The notes: generated by a model from the letters alone, not told the origin. 64,000 bases of DNA from Streptomyces sp. NBC_00285 (GCF_036174265.1 NZ_CP108055.1:744001-808000); one strand, 5' to 3'. Positions 31,969-40,298 are shown, counted from the stretch's first letter. Made by a program: numbers and translations.

Positions 31969-32844
31969 TCACTCCTCGTACGCTCCGGCCGCCGACTGCC
32001 CGTCGGCGGTGTGGCGCCTCGACCGGTCCGCCATCGCCTCGTCACGCACGCGAGCGCAGCTGCGGCTGATGAGCCGGGAGACATGCATCTGGGAGATGCC
32101 GAGCTGATCGGCGATGCGGCTCTGTGTCATGTCCTCGAAGAACCGCATGTAGAGAATGGCGCGCTCGCGCTCGGGCAGCCGACGCAGGCCCTCCTTGGCG
32201 GACTCGCGGTCGATCACGGTGTCGTACGACGAGTCGGGGCCGCCGAGGGTGTCCGCGAGGCTGTAGCCGTCGTCGCCGGCCGAGAGCTCGGCGTCCAGGG
32301 ACAGCGTGCTGAAGCTTTCGAGGGCCTCCAGGCCGGTGGTGACCTCTTCCTCGGTCAGCCCGGTGTGGGCGGCGAGGTCGGCGGGCGACGGTTCGGGGGA
32401 GCCGGGGTTCTGGGTGAGCTCGCGCCGGGCCACCCGCACCTTGTTGCGCAGTTCCTGCACCCGGCGGGGCACCCTCAGGGCCCACATGCGGTCGCGGAAG
32501 TGTCGCTTGACCTCTCCGGTGATGGTGGGCACGGCGTAGCTCTCGAAGGCTCCCCGTTCCGGTTCGAAACGGTCGATGGCCTTCACGAGCCCGAGTGCGG
32601 CGACCTGTCGCAAGTCCTCGAGGGACTCGCCGCGGTCGCGGAACCGGCCCGCGATGCGGTGGGCCATGGGCAGCCAGGCGGTGACGAGTTCGTCGCGCAG
32701 AACATCGCGCTCGGGACCGTCGGGCAGCCCGGTGAGCCGGGCGAACAGGGCCATGGTGTCAGGGGCGTCGTCGTGGCGCCGCCTGGTCGAGCCGGCAGGA
32801 CGGTCGTGGGTGGTCGAACGGGTGGTCGACGTGTCGGTGAGCAT
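31969..32844 (-). CDS. RNA polymerase sigma factor, SigB/SigF subfamily (copy 2)
   Basis: A 291-residue group 3 sigma. Region 2 has ESLEDLRQVAALGLVKAID and GEVKRHFRDRMWALRVPRR; region 4 has RAILYMRFFEDMTQSRIAD and ISQMHVSRLI. These are nearly the same as in the sigma at 9175-9966, so they share promoter recognition or are recent paralogues. It has a longer, basic C-terminal tail. ATG 32844 follows AGGAG. An anti-sigma-like ATPase gene lies 201 nt upstream on the same strand and a DUF5133 gene is coupled downstream. Confidence 0.92.
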   Translation of the reverse strand: MLTDTSTTRSTTHDRPAGSTRRRHDDAPDTMALFARLTGLPDGPERDVLRDELVTAWLPMAHRIAGRFRDRGESLEDLRQVAALGLVKAIDRFEPERGAFESYAVPTITGEVKRHFRDRMWALRVPRRVQELRNKVRVARRELTQNPGSPEPSPADLAAHTGLTEEEVTTGLEALESFSTLSLDAELSAGDDGYSLADTLGGPDSSYDTVIDRESAKEGLRRLPERERAILYMRFFEDMTQSRIADQLGISQMHVSRLISRSCARVRDEAMADRSRRHTADGQSAAGAYEE

Positions 32845-32974
32845 GCGGATTCGCTCCTGAAGAACGGGTTCAGGGACTGACCGCGGGAGGGACGCAGCGG
32901 GACCGCCGAAAAGGGGCCCCAGCAGCGATACCGCTCCCGCTGGCGCGCCTCCGGTCCGAAGCACGAAATTGCGT

Positions 32975-32999
32975 CTGCCCTGCCGTAGGGGGTCCAAAC
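32975..32999 (-). promoter_or_regulatory. Weak SigB-like promoter before sigma factor 2
   Basis: On the minus strand GTTT (32999-32996), 15 nt and GGGCAG (32980-32975). The -10 keeps four of six consensus bases. It lies about 130 nt before the sigma start. Confidence 0.35.
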
Positions 33000-33045
33000 A
33001 CCGCTGCGGACACTGCACTTCCGGCGTCCTGGACAGCGCTGCGGA

Positions 33046-33489
33046 TCAGCTCAGAGGCACCACGGCGGTGATCTGCTTGCCGCCCGAGGGCAGGTCGGTC
33101 ACCCGGACGTCCCGGGCCAGCCGGCAGATGATGGGCCAGCCGTGGCCACCGGGCCGACACCTGCCGTGCGGGTCGGTGTGGTCCTTTGCGACCGGCAGTG
33201 CGGCGCTGCGGTCGCTGACCGAGACGCATACGCCCCGGCCCTCGACGACGACGTGGAAGTCGGTGATGCCGCCGCCGTGCAGGATCGCGTTGGTGGTGAG
33301 TTCCGAGGTGACGAGCAGCGCATCCGACAGGGCCTGCGGCTTGAACGGGGTGTGCGTGGCGCGGCAGCGTTCGGACACGGCTCGTTCCACTGCCCGGCGC
33401 GCCTCGGCCGGCCTGCATGGCCGAGTCCGTGGGTGCCGGTCCGCGACGGAGGTTTCGGGGGCGGCTTCGGTCCTGTGCTCGTCGCACAT
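33046..33489 (-). CDS. HATPase_c protein, anti-sigma candidate upstream of sigma 2
   Basis: A 147-residue GHKL ATPase. The N-box is LLVTSELTTNAILHGGG, G1 is VSVSDRSAALP and G2 is GGHGWPIICRL. All are intact, so ATP binding is likely. ATG 33489 follows GGAG. It is upstream of and on the same strand as sigma factor 2, the usual rsbW-sigB-like order, making it the best candidate for that sigma's anti-sigma. No STAS antagonist gene is adjacent. Confidence 0.84.
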   Translation of the reverse strand: MCDEHRTEAAPETSVADRHPRTRPCRPAEARRAVERAVSERCRATHTPFKPQALSDALLVTSELTTNAILHGGGITDFHVVVEGRGVCVSVSDRSAALPVAKDHTDPHGRCRPGGHGWPIICRLARDVRVTDLPSGGKQITAVVPLS

Positions 33490-33697
33490 GACGTAGCTCC
33501 TGATCGATGGAGACTGGTTCTCTGGTCGGTGAAGCAACAGCCGGGCGGGCCCGCCCATGGGCACGGTGACCGCTGCTGTACGGTGTGCGCTCAACGTGGG
33601 CCTCTTACTCGGCTGACCTCTTCCCTCCCTGCCAAACCTCCCCGTTCCTGACGGCGTGCCCAGCCATTCGATCGCGATCCCTGGGTAGGCGAACCTC

Positions 33698-33907
33698 ATG
33701 ACGGATGTCGTGGACTCAGACGAACTGCTGCGCCGCATCCGGCGCGCCCGGGACTGCGCTGCCCAGGAGGAGCGGTCCTGGCGGGCCCGGGGCGACGAGA
33801 TGCGGCCCACCGATCCGGCGGCCGCCCAGGACGCCGCCGTGCGCACTCTGGCCTACGAGGCGGTGACCAGGGTGCTGGACGAGGTATTGCGGCCTGGCAG
33901 CCGCTGA
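33698..33907 (+). CDS. Small hypothetical helical protein
   Basis: A 69-residue charged, helical protein (SDELLRRIRRARDCAAQEER, then LAYEAVTRVLDEVL). I do not recognise it. ATG 33698 is preceded by GGTAGG at fair spacing. Codon use is typical, with high GC third positions, so it looks like a real gene. It is divergent from the anti-sigma-like ATPase gene. Confidence 0.55.
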   Translation: MTDVVDSDELLRRIRRARDCAAQEERSWRARGDEMRPTDPAAAQDAAVRTLAYEAVTRVLDEVLRPGSR

Positions 33908-33972
33908 GCCCGCTCCGTCCGATCCGTACCGGATGGACGGACGCCCGGGGCGGGCACCCGGGGCCCACGGCT

Positions 33973-34149
33973 GTCGATCACACCCAAGCACCGGTTCTGG
34001 ACGCCCTGGCCGGCTATCACCGCCGGGGACGGCTGTCCTTCGCACCACCGGGCCACAAACAGGCCCGCGGGGCCGACCCCGCGGTGCGCGAGGTGCTGGG
34101 CGACGCGGAGTTGAAGACGATCAGGGTCGTAAACGAGTCCGCCGAGTGA
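33973..34149 (+). pseudogene. Remnant of an Orn/Lys/Arg decarboxylase, internally deleted
   Basis: The frame reads DHTQAPVLDALAGYHRRGRL then SFAPPGHKQARGADPAVREV, the N-terminus of the Streptomyces Orn/Lys/Arg-decarboxylase-type PLP enzymes. After GDA it runs into ELKTIRVVNESAE and a stop, which resembles the extreme C-terminus of the same family. About 58 codons remain of an enzyme near 480-500 residues, with the PLP lysine region gone. The first codon is GTC, not a start. This is a relic; the comparison is from family memory. Confidence 0.65.
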
Positions 34150-34408
34150 AACCGGTCACTCACCCGGGATTTGAGTGCGCACAATCGCCATGGGTGGTTT
34201 ACGGTTCATTCATACGTGGTGGCGGGGTCGACAGACCGTCCTCCGGACACCACCTCTGACTGCCCTGGCTGGTCTCCCCCGTCCAGCCAGGGCTTTTTCA
34301 TGCCGTGGGCAGATCCCTCCGTTCGTCGAGGTGCCCCGAACGGCGACAGCCGCTGAAATGGGCGTAGGCACAACACCGGAATCCATCGCCGGCGAGGAGC
34401 CCCGCCTC
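34150..34408 (+). other. Non-coding stretch with possible small RNA or leader
   Basis: No protein gene is supported between the decarboxylase relic and the cNMP-binding gene. The segment holds a GGTGG...CCACC pairing (around 34217-34254), a GTCC/GGAC hairpin and then a strong intrinsic terminator. It could be a small RNA starting near 34180-34215 or an attenuated leader of the cNMP gene. Confidence 0.4.
34263..34298 (+). terminator. Intrinsic terminator with T tract
   Basis: CCCTGGCTGG (34263-34272) and CCAGCCAGGG (34283-34292) form a perfect 10-bp stem with loop TCTCCCCCGT, followed by C and TTTTT (34294-34298). It works on the plus strand; no A tract lies on the other side. T-tailed terminators are uncommon in this genome type. 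Confidence 0.82.
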
Positions 34409-34864
34409 ATGACCAAAGCGACCAAACTGCTGACCGCGCTGCCGCAGCCGCAGCGCCAGAGCCTGATGACGCTCGCCAAGGAGGTCTCCTTCCCCGAGGA
34501 CTTCCGCATCTTCGAGGCAGGCGGCACGGCTGACCGTTTCTGGGTGATCCGCTCCGGAGCGGTCACCCTGACCCAGCAGGTGACCACCCAGCAACGGGTC
34601 ACCGTCGCCGGGCTCGGCTCGGGCGATCTGCTCGGCTGGTCCTGGCTGTTCCCGCCGTACCGGTGGGACTTCGGCGCGGAAGCCTTCAGCCCCGTGCGTG
34701 CCTACGAGTTCGACGCCGCGGCGGTGCTCCGGCTGTGCGAGGAGGAACAGCATCTCGGGATGATCCTGGTCCGCACGGTCGCCGAGATCCTCGCCCACCG
34801 GCTGGAGACGACACGGGGCAAGCTCATGGATCAGTACGGCTCACACCGGCGAGGCGTTCTGTAG
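34409..34864 (+). CDS. Cyclic-nucleotide-binding-domain protein without DNA-binding domain
   Basis: A 151-residue protein made of one cNMP-binding jelly-roll: EVSFPEDFRIFEAGGTADRF, WVIRSGAVTL, GLGSGDLLGWSWLFPPYRW and AYEFDAAAVLRLCEEE. The usual Crp helix-turn-helix is absent, so it is probably a ligand sensor or partner protein. The cAMP-phosphate-binding RS/RA motif is not evident. ATG 34409 follows GAGGAG; ATG 34358 is possible. It is immediately downstream of the terminator hairpin. Confidence 0.82.
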   Translation: MTKATKLLTALPQPQRQSLMTLAKEVSFPEDFRIFEAGGTADRFWVIRSGAVTLTQQVTTQQRVTVAGLGSGDLLGWSWLFPPYRWDFGAEAFSPVRAYEFDAAAVLRLCEEEQHLGMILVRTVAEILAHRLETTRGKLMDQYGSHRRGVL

Positions 34865-35180
34865 GGGCCCGGCAGACGGACTCGCCCGGCCGGGCTGGGC
34901 CGGGCGGGGCCGGGCGGGGAGGAACCGTGCCTTGTCGGAGCGGGCGGGCAGCGCTTCGAGGCGCCGGAGGCCGCAGCCGGCACGCGGTCGGCGGCCCGGA
35001 GCCCGATCCGTTCACGCCACCGAGGGCACGCCTCCGCGACACACGCGCCGGACCGCGCGGCGACGGGCGGACCCGGCACGTCTGCGACACCCAAGACCTC
35101 GGCGCCGACGGCGCGCCAGGCAAAGGCATCCCTCCGCGACACACGCGCCGGACCGCGCGGCGACGGGCCGGCCCCGGACC
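34865..35180. other. Intergenic spacer with GC-rich repeats
   Basis: No gene is supported in this convergent spacer. It starts with runs of GGGCCGGGC-like units (about 34887-34920) and then holds two copies of a 38-bp sequence. Both may help terminate the cNMP gene and the facing MFS gene. Confidence 0.5.
35031..35168. repeat. 38-bp direct repeat, exact 100-bp period
   Basis: The 38 bases at 35031-35068 recur identically at 35131-35168. Both begin CCTCCGCGACACACGCG and end GCGACGGGC. Similarity continues with small differences on both sides (GGCA before, GG-CCCGG after), so about 50 bp were duplicated. The second copy ends 13 bp before the stop codon of the MFS gene. Confidence 0.85.
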
Positions 35181-36479
35181 TCAGATCCGGTAGCGGCGCA
35201 GCGACGGCACCGTGAAGGCCAGGCCCAGCATGGCGGCGACGACGAGGAGTCCGCCGCCGGCGACCGCGGTGCGGGCACCGAAGACCGAGCCGGCGGTGCC
35301 GTGCAGGACGTCGGCGAGGCGGGGTCCGCCGGCGACGACGACGGTGAAGACGCCCTGCATCCGGCCGCGCATCTCGTCGGTGGCCGCGGAGAGCAGGATC
35401 GCCCCGCGGAAGACCATCGAGACCATGTCGGCGACCCCGGCCACCGCGAGGAACACCACGGCGAGCCACAGACTGCCGCTCAGCCCGAAGCCGGTGATGG
35501 CCACACCCCAGGCGACGACCGCACCGATGACCATCCAGCCGTGCCGACGAGCCCGGGAGAAGGTGCCGGACAACAGCCCGCCGACCACCGCGCCGATCGG
35601 GATGGCGGCGAACAGCAGGCCCAGGGCGAGCCCCTCCCCGTACGGCGCATAGGTCTCCGAGGCGAGCTGCGGGAACAGAGCCCGGGGCATGCCGAAGACC
35701 ATCGCGATGATGTCGGCGAGGAAGGACAGCAGCAGCACCTTGTGCGCGGAGATGTACCGGAAGCCCTCCGCGATCTCGCGCACACCTGCCCGACGCGCCA
35801 CCGCGGCGGCGAGCGGCGGCAGGGAGGGCAGCCGGTACACCGCCCAGACCGTGGCGCACAGCGCCAGGGCGTCGATGAGATACAGCTCCGGAAGGCCGAT
35901 CACCGGGATCAGGACACCGGCGAGCAGCGGCCCGACCACCTGGCCGGTCTGCATCACGGTCGAGCCGAGCGCGTTGGCCGCGGGCAGCTGGTCCTCGGGG
36001 ACCAGGCGGGCGATGGACGCGTTGCGGGCGGGGGCGTTCAGGCCCCAGAACGCCTGCTGCACCGCGAGCAGAAGCATGAGCACCGCCACCGAGTCGAGCC
36101 CGGTGACGGCCTGGAGCCAGAACAGGACGGAGGTGACAGCGATGCCGGTGTTGGTGATCAGGAGCAGCTTGCGGCGGTCCATGGTGTCGGCGACCGCGCC
36201 GCCCCACAGCGCGAACACGATGAGCGGCAGCAGTCCCGCCATGCTGGCGGCGCCGACCCAGGCCGAGGAGCCGGTGATGTCGTAGATCTGCTTGGGCACG
36301 GCGACGGCGGTGAGCTGGCTGCCGACGGCCGTGACGATCGTCGAGCTCCACAGCCGACGGTAGGCCGGGATGCGCAGCGGGCGGGTGTCCATGGCCCAGC
36401 GCCGCCAGCCGCGCCGTGGTGTCGGCGCCTCGTCCGCGGCCGGTGCCTGGGGTTCGGTGCTGCTCTCGCCGGTGTCCAC
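35181..36479 (-). CDS. MFS transporter (MFS_3/EntS-like)
   Basis: A 432-residue carrier with about 12 membrane segments after a ~35-residue acidic N-terminal tail. The entry region FRRLW-like IPAYRRLWSSTIVTAVGSQL and the loop GGAVADTMDRRKLLL are typical of the EntS/MFS_3 exporters. GTG 36479 has CAGGAAG upstream. There is no adjacent biosynthetic cluster, so the substrate is unknown; drug or siderophore export is only family-level inference. Confidence 0.85.
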   Translation of the reverse strand: MDTGESSTEPQAPAADEAPTPRRGWRRWAMDTRPLRIPAYRRLWSSTIVTAVGSQLTAVAVPKQIYDITGSSAWVGAASMAGLLPLIVFALWGGAVADTMDRRKLLLITNTGIAVTSVLFWLQAVTGLDSVAVLMLLLAVQQAFWGLNAPARNASIARLVPEDQLPAANALGSTVMQTGQVVGPLLAGVLIPVIGLPELYLIDALALCATVWAVYRLPSLPPLAAAVARRAGVREIAEGFRYISAHKVLLLSFLADIIAMVFGMPRALFPQLASETYAPYGEGLALGLLFAAIPIGAVVGGLLSGTFSRARRHGWMVIGAVVAWGVAITGFGLSGSLWLAVVFLAVAGVADMVSMVFRGAILLSAATDEMRGRMQGVFTVVVAGGPRLADVLHGTAGSVFGARTAVAGGGLLVVAAMLGLAFTVPSLRRYRI

Positions 36480-36589
36480 GCGCTTCCTGGTTGCTCGTTA
36501 CATCTAACGGATCCAGGGTTCACTATGGCAGCACCGTCCAGGAGTTCGGGACGCGGTATCTCAGCGTGTGGACCGTGCGCGCGGAGTCT

Positions 36590-37207
36590 TCATGCCCCGG
36601 CCACAAGCGCTGCGCCGAGGGTGATCATCATGACGGCGACCAGTCCGTCGAGGGCCCGCCAGGCGGCCGGCCTGGCCAGGAAGCGGCTCAGCAGCCGGGC
36701 GCCGAAGCCGAGCGCGGCGAACCAGCACAGACTCGCGAGCACCGCGCCGAGCCCGAAGGTCCAGCGCAGCGGACCGCGGTCGGCGGCGACCGAGCCGAGG
36801 AGGAACACGGTGTCGAGATAGACGTGCGGGTTGAGCCAGGTCATCGCCAGACAGGTCAGCACCGCCCGCTTCCGGGAGCCCACCGCCTCGCCCTCGGCCC
36901 GTAGACCCGCCACGCCCGGCCGGAACACGCGCCGGGCGGCCAGCACGCCGTAGCAGAGCAGGAATCCACCGCCGATCCAGCCGACCAGGGTCAGAGCGCC
37001 CGGCCAGGCCACCACCACCGCGCCGACCCCACCGACACCGAGGGCGATGAGCAGGGCGTCGGACAGGGCGCAGATGGCGACGACGGCGAGAACCGCGTCG
37101 CGGCGGATCCCCTGGCGCAGGACGAAGGCGTTCTGGGCGCCAATGGCGACGATGAGCGAGAGGCCGGTGCCGAAACCCGCGGCAGCGGCGGACAGTGAGG
37201 CTTGCAT
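36590..37207 (-). CDS. LysE/ArgO-family amino-acid exporter
   Basis: A 205-residue protein with six membrane helices. GFGTGLSLIVAIGAQNAFVL is the LysE signature, and TWLNPHVYLDTVFLLGS carries the conserved NP-x-x-x-LD motif. It exports basic amino acids such as lysine and arginine. It is divergent from a LysR-type regulator with ~70 bp between starts, the lysE/lysG arrangement known from Corynebacterium. Confidence 0.92.
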   Translation of the reverse strand: MQASLSAAAAGFGTGLSLIVAIGAQNAFVLRQGIRRDAVLAVVAICALSDALLIALGVGGVGAVVVAWPGALTLVGWIGGGFLLCYGVLAARRVFRPGVAGLRAEGEAVGSRKRAVLTCLAMTWLNPHVYLDTVFLLGSVAADRGPLRWTFGLGAVLASLCWFAALGFGARLLSRFLARPAAWRALDGLVAVMMITLGAALVAGA

Positions 37208-37244
37208 GGCTTCGACGGTACGGAGACGATCACTGCCCGTACAG

Positions 37245-37268
37245 CTAAAGATTCTTACGTATCATTAG
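37245..37268. promoter_or_regulatory. LysR-type operator between lysE and its regulator
   Basis: CTAAAGAT (37245-37252) and ATCATTAG (37261-37268) match in 7 of 8 inverted positions around 8 nt. This AT-rich dyad stands out in GC-rich DNA. It covers TATCAT (37260-37265), the likely -10 of the regulator gene. Confidence 0.6.
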
Positions 37269-37276
37269 TTTTCGTG

Positions 37277-38170
37277 ATGATGACCGAACTGCCTCTGGAT
37301 CAGGTACGGACTCTGCTCGCGGTTGTCGACGAGGGGACGTTCGACGCCGCGGCGGCGGCCATGCACGTGACGCCGTCCGCGGTGAGCCAGCGGGTGAAGG
37401 CGCTCGAGCAGCGCACGGGGCGGGTGCTGCTGGTGCGCACGAAGCCGGTGCGGCCGACCGAGTCGGGCGAGGTGGTGGTGCGGTTCGCCCGGCAGCTGGC
37501 CCGGCTGGAGCGGGACGCACTGGCCGAACTGGGGATGCCGGGCGAGGGGGAGGGGACGCGGGTCTCCGTCGCGGTGAACGCGGACTCCCTGGCGACCTGG
37601 TTCCTTAAGGCCCTCACGCGCGTCCCGGGCCGCGAGCGGCTCTGTTTCGAGCTGCGGCGGGAGGACGAGACGCACACCGCGGAGCTGTTGCGGGAGGGGC
37701 TGGTGATGGCGGCGGTGACGTCGTCACCGGATGCGGTGGCGGGGTGTTCCGTGCGGGTGCTGGGGCGGATGCGGTATCTCGCGGCGGCGAGTCCGGAGTT
37801 CGTCACGCGGTATCTCGACGGGCCGCTCCGGGAATCGCTGGCCGAGGCTCCGGTGGTGACCTTCGACCGGAGCGACGACATCCAGGACGGGTTCCTGCGC
37901 ACGCTGGGCCGCGGCGGGGCGAGCCGGGGGCGGCATGCCGTGCCGACGTCGGAGGGGTTCGTGGAGGCGGTCGCGCTGGGACTGGGGTGGGGGATGGTGC
38001 CGGAAGCCCAGGCGGATTCGCTGCTGCGGGCGGGGCGGTTGATCTCGCTGGCGCCGGACCGTCCCGTCGATGTCCCGTTGTACTGGCAGCAGTGGAAGCT
38101 GGATTCGCCGGCGCTCGCCGCGGTGGCGGAGGCGGTGGTCCTGGCCGCGGAAGCAGCACTGCGCGCCTGA
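37277..38170 (+). CDS. LysR-family regulator of the LysE exporter (ArgP/LysG-like)
   Basis: A 297-residue regulator. The N-terminal winged helix reads LDQVRTLLAVVDEGTFDAAA then MHVTPSAVSQRVKALEQRTG, matching ArgP/LysG. A periplasmic-binding-like effector domain follows. It should activate the divergent exporter when lysine or arginine accumulates. There is no Shine-Dalgarno; TATCAT ends 8-11 nt before the GTG 37274/ATG 37277 starts, so the mRNA is probably leaderless and autoregulated at the overlapping dyad. Confidence 0.9.
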   Translation: MMTELPLDQVRTLLAVVDEGTFDAAAAAMHVTPSAVSQRVKALEQRTGRVLLVRTKPVRPTESGEVVVRFARQLARLERDALAELGMPGEGEGTRVSVAVNADSLATWFLKALTRVPGRERLCFELRREDETHTAELLREGLVMAAVTSSPDAVAGCSVRVLGRMRYLAAASPEFVTRYLDGPLRESLAEAPVVTFDRSDDIQDGFLRTLGRGGASRGRHAVPTSEGFVEAVALGLGWGMVPEAQADSLLRAGRLISLAPDRPVDVPLYWQQWKLDSPALAAVAEAVVLAAEAALRA

Positions 38171-38258
38171 GCCTGCGCCTCGCCGTGACGTCCCGTGCCC
38201 TCGTTGTCGTCGCGGCGAGTCGCACCCGTGCGCCACAGGCCGATACAGCTCACACCGC

Positions 38259-38963
38259 CTACGAGGCGCTGTCCATCTGCCTCGCCACGCTGTCCAGGAG
38301 CATGTCCAGGGCTGTCGGGTATGCGCTGGTGATCATGCGTCTCGCCAGCAGGGGTGCCGCCTCCGCGATACGCGGGTAGCGGTCGGTGGGCAGGCGGGCG
38401 TACGTCGACTGCCATCTGCCCTCGTCCGCGTCCAGCGCCTCGCTCGGCAGGGCCAGGGACGCCGCGTCCAGGGCCGCGAAGGCCAGGGTCTGGTCGATGA
38501 AGGCGTGGTAGACCCGGACCGTGTCCGCAAGCGGCAGGCCCGCCGTACGCAGGACGTCCAGGACCGCCTCGTCCGCGGCCAGTTCGTTCGCCCGGCCGGT
38601 GACCCTGCTCGTCGTCAGCAGCGCGGCCTGGGGGTGGGCCACGTACGCGGCGTGGATACGCAGGCCCATGGAGCGCAGGTCGGGACGCCATTGCCCCGTC
38701 GGCTCCCAGCCCCGCAGCGCCTGTCCGATCAGGGCGTCGCCGATGGCCAGGGTCAGCTCGTCCATGCCGCGGAAGTAGCGGTAGAGCGTGCTCGGGTCGG
38801 CGTCCAGCGCCAGACCCAGGCGGCGGGCGGTCAGGCCGGTACTGCCGTGTTCGCGGAGCATGCGCAGGGCGGTCTCGACGATCAGCCCCTCCGACAGCAC
38901 GGTGCCGTTCCTGGTGGGTCTGCGCCGACGGCGGTTCTCCTCGCGAACCACGGGCTTCGGCAT
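38259..38963 (-). CDS. TetR-family regulator
   Basis: A 234-residue regulator. After a basic N-terminal arm, the DNA-binding helix region is ALRMLREHGSTGLTARRLGL and DADPSTLYRYFRGMDELT. The C-terminal part resembles TetR_C-type ligand domains. ATG 38963 follows AGGAGG. It is divergent from the saccharopine-dehydrogenase-like gene, 111 bp between starts, and probably represses it. The effector is unknown. Confidence 0.87.
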   Translation of the reverse strand: MPKPVVREENRRRRRPTRNGTVLSEGLIVETALRMLREHGSTGLTARRLGLALDADPSTLYRYFRGMDELTLAIGDALIGQALRGWEPTGQWRPDLRSMGLRIHAAYVAHPQAALLTTSRVTGRANELAADEAVLDVLRTAGLPLADTVRVYHAFIDQTLAFAALDAASLALPSEALDADEGRWQSTYARLPTDRYPRIAEAAPLLARRMITSAYPTALDMLLDSVARQMDSAS

Positions 38964-38980
38964 CCTGAGCCTCCTTATGC

Positions 38981-39018
38981 CAACGCCATTGACCTTAAAC
39001 GAGGACACGGCGTTGTAT
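38981..39018 (+). promoter_or_regulatory. Promoter and dyad before the saccharopine-dehydrogenase-like gene
   Basis: TTGACC (38989-38994), an 18-nt spacer and TTGTAT (39013-39018) form a good promoter. CAACGCC (38981-38987) and GGCGTTG (39009-39015) are perfect inverted 7-mers around the -35 and spacer, a possible TetR-type control site. Confidence 0.5.
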
Positions 39019-39074
39019 CTCCGCCAGGGGCCCCCGCACATCCGCGGCCTTCGGCCCGTGAGGGAGTGTGTGTC

Positions 39075-40298
39075 ATGCGTGTAGTGCTCGTGGGCGCCGG
39101 AGGCGTCGGCACCGCCATCACCCGGATCGCCGCCCGGCGGCCGTTCTTCGACACCATGATCGTCGCCGACTACGACCCGGGCCGCGCCGAAGCCGCGGTG
39201 ACCGCGCTCGGCGGCGAGCTGGGCGACCGGTTCCGCGCCGAGCGCGTGGACGCGAGTGACGAGTCGGCCGTAACCGCCTTGCTGGAGCGGCACTCCTGCG
39301 ACGTGCTCCTCAACGCCACCGACCCGCGCTTCGTGATGCCGCTGTTCCGGGCGGCGCGCTCCGCCGGGGCGACGTATGTCGACATGGCGATGTCCCTGTC
39401 GCGGCCGCACCCCGAGCGGCCGTACGAGCAGTGCGGGGTGAAGCTGGGCGACGAGCAGTTCACGCAGGCCGAGGAGTGGGAGAAGGCGGGCGCGCTGGCC
39501 GTCGTCGGCATGGGTGTGGAGCCGGGTCTGTCGGACGTCTTCGCCCGGTACGCGGCCGACGAACTGTTCGACGAGATCGAGGAGATCGGTGTCCGCGACG
39601 GTGCCGACCTCACCGTCGACGGCTACGACTTCGCCCCCTCCTTCAGCATCTGGACCACCATCGAGGAGTGCCTGAACCCTCCCGTGGTCTACGAGGCCGA
39701 CCGCGGCTGGTTCACCACGGAGCCCTTCAGCGAGCCGGAGGTCTTCGACTTTCCGGAGGGCATCGGTCCCGTCGAATGCGTGAACGTGGAGCACGAGGAG
39801 GTGCTGCTCGTCCCCCGCTGGGTGGGCGCGCGCCGCGTCACCTTCAAGTACGGACTGGGCCGCGAGTTCATCGAGACGCTCAGGACACTGCATCTGCTGG
39901 GCCTGGACCGCACCGACCAGGTGACCGTGCCGAGCGCCACCGGGCCGGTCGCGGTCTCACCCCGGGACGTCGTGGCAGCCTGTCTGCCCGATCCGGCGAC
40001 GCTGGGCGAGCGGATGCACGGCAAGACCTGTGCGGGCACCTGGGTCAAGGGCGTCAAGGACGGGGCACCGCGCGAGGTGTACCTCTACCACGTGGTCGAC
40101 AACCAGTGGTCCATGGCGGAGTACGGCTGTCAGGCGGTGGTGTGGCAGACCGCGGTGAACCCTGTCGTCGCCCTCGAACTCCTCGCCACGGGCGCCTGGT
40201 CAGGCACCGGCGTCCTTGGCCCGGAGGCCTTCCCGGCCCGCCCCTTCCTGGATCTGCTGACCGCGTACGGCTCCCCGTGGGGCATCCGCGAGCAGTGA
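39075..40298 (+). CDS. Saccharopine dehydrogenase-family protein
   Basis: A 407-residue NAD(P)-dependent oxidoreductase. The Rossmann start MRVVLVGAGGVGTAITRIAA is followed by VADYDPGRAE and DVLLNATDPRF. The second half contains GMGVEPGLSDVFARYAADEL, as in saccharopine dehydrogenase and carboxynorspermidine synthase relatives. It likely joins or splits an amino acid through a secondary amine; the exact substrate is unknown. ATG 39075 follows GGGAG. It is regulated, by context, by the divergent TetR protein. Confidence 0.87.
   Translation: MRVVLVGAGGVGTAITRIAARRPFFDTMIVADYDPGRAEAAVTALGGELGDRFRAERVDASDESAVTALLERHSCDVLLNATDPRFVMPLFRAARSAGATYVDMAMSLSRPHPERPYEQCGVKLGDEQFTQAEEWEKAGALAVVGMGVEPGLSDVFARYAADELFDEIEEIGVRDGADLTVDGYDFAPSFSIWTTIEECLNPPVVYEADRGWFTTEPFSEPEVFDFPEGIGPVECVNVEHEEVLLVPRWVGARRVTFKYGLGREFIETLRTLHLLGLDRTDQVTVPSATGPVAVSPRDVVAACLPDPATLGERMHGKTCAGTWVKGVKDGAPREVYLYHVVDNQWSMAEYGCQAVVWQTAVNPVVALELLATGAWSGTGVLGPEAFPARPFLDLLTAYGSPWGIREQ

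Noticed and set aside
33933..34259. A 108-codon frame starting MDGRPGRAPG
   Set aside because: It is out of frame with the decarboxylase relic and overlaps the hairpin region; composition is shadow-like.
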